A stretch of 64,000 nucleotides of DNA, taken from positions 25,817,224-25,881,223 of the forward strand of contig CM046876.1 of assembly GCA_025667525.1 (NCBI GenBank). Direction: 5' to 3'. Source of the stretch: Glebionis coronaria. Its lineage: Eukaryota > Streptophyta > Magnoliopsida > Asterales > Asteraceae. Position numbers and translations under genes: made by a program. A model generated the notes under the pieces. It was not told the origin of the DNA. It ran no database searches and worked only from the letters and a program-made list of their open reading frames with translations. Of the stretch, positions 57,320-64,000 are shown piece by piece. Each line of letters begins with the position of its first letter. Position 1 is the first letter of the stretch.

Positions 57320-59067
57320 GGGCTCCGCAAAGGATATGTTAATATTCAATTGTTTGAACATCCTCAAAAAGTTAGAGACTTGAATATCATCCTTGTTTTT
57401 AAGTTTCTCCTTTCTCAATCTTGATAGGTATGGAAGACTTGGTTTTGGTGTAGGTTGAGTAGTTGTTGTTGAAGGATCCTCTTTGTTGATTTCTTCATTG
57501 GGAGGTGTGGAAGGTAAAGGAGTAGTAGGTGTAGTATGAGGAGGTGTAGGTGTTGAAGTTGTACAGCTTGTAGGTGTTGAGTTTGATGTTGAAGTCTTAT
57601 CACAAGGTGGAACCATAGTAGGCTTAACCAAAGGATGTGTATGATCAATAGTTGTCTTTCCACTCCTTGTTGTGATTGCATTAACATTAGCCCTTGGATT
57701 TGTTTGTGTGTTTGAAGATAGAGCACCTTGAGGTCTTTGAGTGTGCAAGATTTGTGTTTGTAAAAGAGCAAATTTCTTTTTGTTTTCTTCTTGAGTCTCC
57801 TTCATTTGTCTCTCATAAAAAGTAAGCTTTTGAAGAATAAAATCCATGGGATTAGTTTGTATATTCCCTTGATAAAAACCTTGGTTGGGATATTGAGGTG
57901 GAGGTGGAGGTGGTTGGTGAAATCCGTGATTATTTGTATGAAAGTTGTTTCCTTGGTGTTGAAAGTTATTGGGTGCTCTATAGTTGTTGTGTCCTTGGTA
58001 GTTTGGCCTAGGCCCTTGATTTCTTTGAAGCAATTGAGGAGGGTTTGTTTGGTTTTGGGTGGGTGGATGGGGTGGAAAGCCGGGTGGAGCAAGGTAGTTA
58101 TTTGACTTTTAAAAGAGATTGTTAGGGTTGATGTTAGGTTTGAAGTGCTCTCTTTGTTCATCTTGATAAGCATAACATTCACCTTGGTAATTTTGAACCT
58201 TGTCACAATGTAGGTAAGAATGGGGACCTCCACAAGTTTCACATGATAAAGTGATGGCATTGACATTATTTGTGGAAGCATTGTTCAAAGAGACCTTCAT
58301 AAAGTCTTGCATCATTGCTTGATAATTCTTTTAACTTTGATTCATTTATTGAAGTTGTACAAGGATTTGACTCTCATATGGTCTAGAAGTACCCTTTTGA
58401 ACTACATGGACTACCTCATCTCTTTGGTTATTTCTGTGCACCATGGATTTAGTCACAATAATGTCTCATGCCTCTTGTGTGGATTTGGAAAGAATGTTCC
58501 ACTCGCGGAGGAGTTGAGGGAATCTTGATGATGTGGTCTTAATCCATTGTCGAAGGTATTGATTTGGTGAACTTTATTAAATCCATGATTGGGGCATTTA
58601 CTCAATAACTCCTTGAAATCTTCCTAAGCATCACTAAAGGTTTGATCATTCTTTTGTTGAAATCCAATAATTAGGTTTCTCAAAGCCGTGGTTCTATATG
58701 GAGGAAAGAACTTGTTCAAAAACTTCTTGGTAAAGTCATCCCATGTGGTAATGCTCTTAGGTGGTTGTCTATCTAGCCAATACCTAGCATGTCCCTCTAA
58801 GGAGAATGGAACTAAGATCAACTTAATGGCATCAGGAGGAACCCCATTATACTTATGTGTATTGCATATGGACAAAAACTTCTTGATATGATCATGTGGA
58901 TCATCCATGGGTCTCCCTAAGAATGGTGTAGAAGAAACCATAGTAATCATGTTTGTCTTAAGCTCAAAGGTGTTTGCGGGTATCTCGGGTATAACAATGG
59001 CATCGGCATTTCCCTCCACATTTGATTGGAGGATCTCCATCAATGGTCTATTGTCAACGGTGGCCAT
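57320..59067 (-). pseudogene. Athila gag, broken
   Basis: The ATG at 59067 (MATVDNRPLMEIL) opens a frame of 147 residues with the Athila Gag core (FLGRPMDDPHDHIKKFL, GHARYWLDRQPP). It stops at 58624. The zinc-knuckle-like CETCGGPHSYLHC (about 58200-58240) and the Asn/Gln/Pro-rich C-terminal part (58033 down to about 57320) lie in a different frame. 58316-58623 is degraded. At least two frame breaks are therefore present. Confidence 0.85.
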
Positions 59068-59950
59068 GACTTCTTATGTGTTGTTCAAAGCACGATGCTC
59101 GGGATCGGCTTGATGGACGGTGTTGTTTTTGTTCTTTCTCTTTTTCTTCCTTTTGGGAGGAAGGGGATGTACACCAAAAGGTATTTGTGCACGTGCTCGG
59201 GTGAGCGTGCAACTCAAATCAAGGAGTGGGAGAGGAGCCCTTGATCGACTTTGGAAAAGAATGGATTATCCTTTCTGAGATTCAATAAGTAATATCCACA
59301 TGAAAATATAGTATATGTAAGTAATACTTGGGTGGCAAAACCCCCAACAAGCTTTCCTTCTTAGAATACTCACTAGTGAACGGGGGGTTAGGTGGCGCGA
59401 AGAACTTAAGTACCTATTAACCCTTATACGTCATTTTATAGCACGTCGCCTATCTATTCACTTTAGTAGTTCGTATTCTTCGAATTCTTGCCTATTGAAA
59501 GTATTTATCTATTTTTTCCTTTAATTTACTTTGATTGATACACGAACTTAGGACCGGAACGCCCCCAAGCACGGTGTATTGCCTTGGCAATACTTATGGA
59601 AGTATGCATATTGAGTGTTCGTATCTACGTATATGTATCTACATATAATAATATATCCAAAATATTTTTGTATTTATTGAATTTTTAAGAAAATATAGTA
59701 TGTACGTAAAAATCGATGGAAACCAATATATACAATATATTTTTGGGTGTAATATTTTAGGAAAAATATTACTTTTTGGATTTTTTATTTTTGGTTCAAT
59801 TCTTTAGGAAAAGAATTGATTTGGTGGTTTTTTTTATTTTTTATATTTTTGATTTTTTTTATCTTTTGGATTTATGATACGTAAAAGGAACGCTCACAAG
59901 GTGAACGGATCCCAAAATCCAATCGAAACCGTCAATCGTAATGTCATGAA
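59068..59950 (-). other. Athila 5' leader
   Basis: Untranslated region between PBS and gag. It contains T-rich tracts (about 59755-59880) and no gene. Confidence 0.7.
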
Positions 59951-59965
59951 CCGGCAGCGGCGCCA
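59951..59965 (-). other. Primer binding site of the Athila element (tRNA-Asp type)
   Basis: The element strand reads TGGCGCCGCTGCCGG five bases inside the 5' LTR. Athila elements are known to use a PBS of this kind, assigned to tRNA-Asp. Confidence 0.85.
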
Positions 59966-59970
59966 TTTAA

Positions 59971-62900
59971 TGTATGATGTTATTCAAGTTTGTTTTTCTA
60001 AGCTCACGACAAATTGAGAGTCCAATTAAAATCAAGTTCTTAATTGTTTTTGGTGTTAACAAAGGTATTTGGTATCTATGTCTATTTCTAACGATCACGT
60101 AAAAAAATGGAAAATATTATATCTATGTAACCGTAAAACAAGTTGCAAATACCACAATTATAGCACAAAGTACAAGTATTAAATGCACAAATGTAAAAAT
60201 GCTCAAAATGTAAAGATATTGGAAGTACAAGGACCAAATATGAAAATTTAGAAAGTATAGGGACTAAAAGTGAAAATAGTAACAAACTATAACAACTTTT
60301 CAACAAACTTCAAAACTGCCAAACTTAAATGAAACAAACTGAAACTACAAGGACTTGAAAGTGCAAACCCTAAAAACTTTAAGTTTTGAAAGCTAATACA
60401 CAAATTCAAAAAGTGCAAGGACATTAAAACTAGTTTAATAACAAAAACGGGTAACAAAGTTCCAATAAGCTTGTGTGAGCTTATTACTCAACTAAAATGA
60501 CTCTAGTTTTTTGCAAATGTCTTCTAATTGAAATTAAGCTAGGTGACTCAAAGGAAACAGGCTGAAATTGTCTAAATCAAAAGTTAGCTTATCTCAATAA
60601 GCTCAAAATAATCTATAAGCTGTTTTAGACTTCCAGACTTGGATATTTTCAATGAAACTGAGTAAGCAAGTGATAAGAAGGTTGGAATGTCAAGAAATTC
60701 TGAAAATTATTAACCCAATAAGCTGGAATCTCAAATAAGCAAAAATGGCTTATCATTGACCAAGTTTGACCAAGAAATTTCAAAAAGCTTATTTTCTCAA
60801 AATCTACCCAAGACATGTTTGTACACATATTTGTGAAAGAAAAAGGCAAGATTTGTGAAGTAGAATTGTAGAACTAGATAAACAGTAGGGCTTTTATCAC
60901 AGAGAATGACAAATGCTAAGCAGCTTATTTATAAGCTAGTATCTATCCCAAATCAGCAAACTATATTGTTTCCTTAGTAAACCAGAAAGCTTGTATGTTG
61001 AACTACAACTGAGATCAAAAATCAACTAATTTCATCAACTAACAAAGAATCAAGAAGTGATTAAAGATAGCTAGTTTTTACTGATGAACACTTGTAAAGG
61101 CTAACCCAAAGTTTTTAGTGGCCAATTGCCTGTTTGACTCTGAATTTGACTACCAAAATTTGCAAGTAAACTTACACTCACCTATTTAGTAAATCTGGAC
61201 TAAAATCAACAAGTTGCAAAAGCTGATACACTAAAACAATACCGATCCAACCACCAATTTTCAACTGATATGAAAAACTTTTCAAAGGCTTTATGATCAA
61301 AAGGTTTTTGAAAGAACTTGACTCTTATCAAAACTCAGCTCAAATGAAACTCAAATCAGCAAAGTTCCAACAGGTTTACACTATGAAACTTAAAATGACT
61401 AACTGATGAAAATTTAAGCTGATTAAGACCAATTAAGCTAAGTAGAAATGATAATGAACAAGGCAAATCACTAACTAACTAGCAAGTCATCAATATCACA
61501 CCAAAATCATACTAAATCAACCACAATTCAGCAGACAAGCTCTATAAGTAGGAATTAAGCATGGCACAACAGTTTAGAGGAATTTAAACAAGAATTTTGG
61601 TTCCATTTAGCTAGAAGCCTCCTTTGATGGAGTATAGGAGCGCTGAGCTCTCTAATATCAATACAAACACCAACAATCAACTATCAGTAACCCTTAAATC
61701 ATCACCATCACCAAGAACTGAACTCCCCTGCATCATCTGCTACTTTTGAACTATTCTGGCTATGGAAATGAACTAAGAACGTCTGAATCAGCTACAAGCG
61801 TCCAAAAACACATCAACAATCTATAATGATCAGGTTTGATCAATAGAATTCAACAGTAACAGGATAGGAATGAGAACGCAGTAAGATTGAAGGAGATTTG
61901 ATTAAAGGAAGGTATTATTAATGGAAGATGGTTGTTACAAAGTTGTTACAACTATCTAACTACCTCTCAAGTGGTTGTCAATCACTTGAGAGTAGTAACT
62001 AACTAACTTGCTAACTGGAAATGGAGAAATTAAGTAGTGTGTGAAAATTACACACACTAAGTACAATACTGAAATGAAGAACTATCTAGGCTATTTATAG
62101 AGCTGGGTTGAAGTTTGTTGGAGGTGGGTGATGTGTTGGAGCCAATAGCAAGCTTCCACGTGGCCTTGATCTTCCAATTGATTATAGTCGTTGAAGAACT
62201 GAATTAGGGGTTTCTTCTTATGTTGATTTCAGGCTAATTGGATTCTTTAAGTGTATTTGTCTCTTGACTTAGAGTAGTTTTCATGTATAACACTTGATTT
62301 GAAATGCACTCCTTCACGATCTTGAATCTGGGTTCATTTGTATAATGAAGATGACACGTGGAATGATATTATTGGATGAGAGAGTGTGTTGCGGATTGTT
62401 ATCTGAAAAGTGATTTATGATTGGTTGAAGGATGGTTAGTGGGAAGTACTGTTGAGATTGTGTAATTAAATGAATAATGGCGTTAGTGGATGAGGTGGCA
62501 TATATGTGGCAATCCTTGTGACTAAAATACTTGTCTCCCATTGGTTGGTTTGTATATCACTCGGATTAAACCAAACTTTTCTTCTTTTTGGCAGATTTAA
62601 CCCCTCTAGTTAGGCAGATTCATAACATGAGCTAGGATCTTCATTTCTTTGTCATTTTTGGTCCTTTTAACTTCAAACTTGTTCAATAATGATCCTTGAC
62701 TATGTTGACTTGATAGTTGACATAATTTGACTTTGTTCTTGACTTTCTCATAATTACACTTTAGTCCTTCATCTTTGAAAGTTGTCAAGAAAGGTCCTTT
62801 CACTTTGCAAGGCTTGTCACTTTTCATCCTCCTTTTGTCTTTTCTTCCTCAATAAAGCTTGATTTCACTTGTTTTCTCCAAAATTATATATTTTTACCTA

Positions 62901-63019
62901 CACAAGCACAAACAACAAAACATACCCATAATACTGCTTTTATGAATCAAAATTAGGTATTTTTCTTTGTGTTTTAGGGTGATTTGTGATATAATTGATA
63001 TGAGATTTCACTCATATCA
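59971..63019 (-). repeat. Athila 5' LTR (right copy), without the hAT insertion
   Basis: 3049 bp. It matches the left LTR with more scattered differences than the Sirevirus pair shows, consistent with greater age. TATA box on the minus strand at 62092-62099. The hAT empty site lies near 60546-60553. Confidence 0.9.
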
Positions 63020-64000
63020 CATATCTTAATCATGATTAGTGATCATAAAAGTGATTAGTCCTAAACTTACATTTTGTCAAATGTGACAAAAAAATTTAAT
63101 AAACTTTCTTTTTAAGAAAATATTTTATTAAAATGAAAAATGAAATTTGAATATGGCATATTCCAAATGCCATAGAAATATCCTTTGAAGGTAAAAACTT
63201 ACCTCAGATATTACTACCCCACTAAAAGACAAATAGGAGCGGGGTCTACTCCCATGGTTCCTTAAGTAGCTATGCATCTCCTTATCAATAAGGAACCGCA
63301 TGGACAATTAAGGAACTGCGCTCAGAGAGCTGTTGTCTTTTGTCTCCTATAAATAGTGGATCAAATCTGCATTTTCCATGAACCTTTTTGGACACTCTTT
63401 CTGCCATCTTTCTCTTTTCTAATTCCTAATAATTTGTAAATGATCACATGATTTGTTAAGTATGTTTACTTATGATTATCCTTTGATCTCCTTCTTTACC
63501 TTGTCCAAAGAGAAGATCACTCACACACTTGTGATGTGATTAAAGATGAATCCTTGATGAAGATCATCCTCTCCTAAATATCTAGTCATGTTCATCACTT
63601 GTTTTATTTGTGTCTTGTGTAGATCCAATGTATTTATGTATACTTGGATTAGTTGTGTTACTCCATTGCATTAGTGAATAGTTGGATTAGTCTTATGTAA
63701 ATCCATTATATGTGTGTATACTTGGTATTTGTCTTGTGTAGATCCAAGTTGCATGTGTATACTTGGATATGTGTTATTGAGTTGTAAATGTTGTGTGTTA
63801 GTTCTCACTAAACTATAAAGTGATGTGTAGTTGTGTTTTGTGAGTTCTCACTTAGCTTCAAGTGAAGAGTTGTGAAGATTGGTTCTAGCTTTCGATTATA
63901 ACTCGACATCTAGCCTTGTGTCAGAAAATGGTGAAGTAGGCAACGTTGTGAAGATTGGTTCTAGCTTTTAATTAGAAGTCTACATCTAGCCTTGTGTCAA
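63020..64000 (+). repeat. Right piece of the old plus-strand Sirevirus LTR, cut by the window end
   Basis: Continues the LTR begun at 38081. It holds the TTTAATAAACTTTC.. block, a U3 cluster around TCCTTATCAATAAGGAACCGC (about 63275-63320), a TATA box (TATAAATA, 63348-63355) and a U5 with GTTGTGAAGATTGG tandem repeats. Internal regions of this element, if it is not a solo LTR, lie beyond the window. Confidence 0.75.
63870..64000 (+). repeat. 76-bp tandem repeat in U5, second copy cut by window end
   Basis: Copy one is 63870-63945 and copy two starts at 63946. Both begin TTGTGAAGATTGGTTCTAGC and contain CATCTAGCCTTGTGTCA. Confidence 0.85.

Larger units (their letters stand above)
38252..63019 (-). 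mobile_element. Decayed Ty3/gypsy Athila-type element hosting two later insertions
   Basis: The minus-strand element has LTRs at 38252-42376 and 59971-63019 (TGTATGAT...CATATCA). Removing the nested Sirevirus and hAT leaves about 14.5 kb. Order on the element strand is PBS (59951-59965), gag, protease, RT, RNase H, integrase, then a noncoding 3' region. Integrase motifs such as [14 protein letters not shown] and [11 protein letters not shown], and the Gag motif ARYWLDRQP, are those of the Athila lineage. Coding regions carry several stops and frameshifts and the RT active site is mutated. A matching 5-bp TSD is not visible (ATTAA on the left, CATAT on the right). No env-like ORF is seen. Confidence 0.9.

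Noticed and set aside
1..64000. tRNA, rRNA, CRISPR or bacterial-type systems
   Set aside because: None seen; tRNA-like matches are only PBS segments of retrotransposons, and the repeats are LTRs, MITEs or tandem arrays.

Overview
The window is plant nuclear DNA, most likely from a eudicot and plausibly from Asteraceae (inference from the style of the retrotransposons; no species marker is visible). It is AT-rich and dominated by nested LTR retrotransposons. One complete host gene is recognisable: a nine-exon serine carboxypeptidase-like (SCPL) gene on the minus strand at 28982-33651. I see no rRNA, tRNA, CRISPR array or prokaryote-like operon.

Layout. 1-18.7 kb is an old retrotransposon stack. 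A full-length minus-strand Ty3/gypsy element of Tekay type (1769-13017, long LTRs, TSD ATTTT) has landed in the interior of an older minus-strand element. That older element's PBS and LTR follow at 13361 and 13382, and a Sirevirus-type LTR fragment ends at 18677. 18.7-21.2 kb is intergenic DNA with a Stowaway MITE and a perfect 22-nt foldback. 21.2-28.5 kb is a plus-strand Copia element (TSD GGGCA) with intact gag-protease and RT-RNase H frames but no integrase core. 29.0-33.8 kb is the SCPL gene. Immediately upstream, touching its presumptive TATA box, lies a young non-autonomous Mutator-like element (33812-35085, TSD TAAACTAAA). 35.1-38.1 kb is unassigned retrotransposon-like DNA.

38.1-64 kb is one nested stack. 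A plus-strand Sirevirus LTR (38081-38251, resuming at 63020 and running off the window) is split by a decayed minus-strand Athila element (38252-63019). One Athila LTR holds a hAT element (38845-39896), and the Athila 3' region holds a much younger minus-strand Sirevirus (43169-52317, TSD GAATT).

Points most worth checking: the MULE that replaced the upstream promoter of the SCPL gene; a small proline-rich extra ORF in the Sirevirus preceded by an LTR-like promoter module; two apparent GT-AG introns in the Tekay gag that would decide between Gag and Gag-Pol; the integrase-less but otherwise open Copia; and a pattern of TAG stops at glutamine positions in the Tekay pol.
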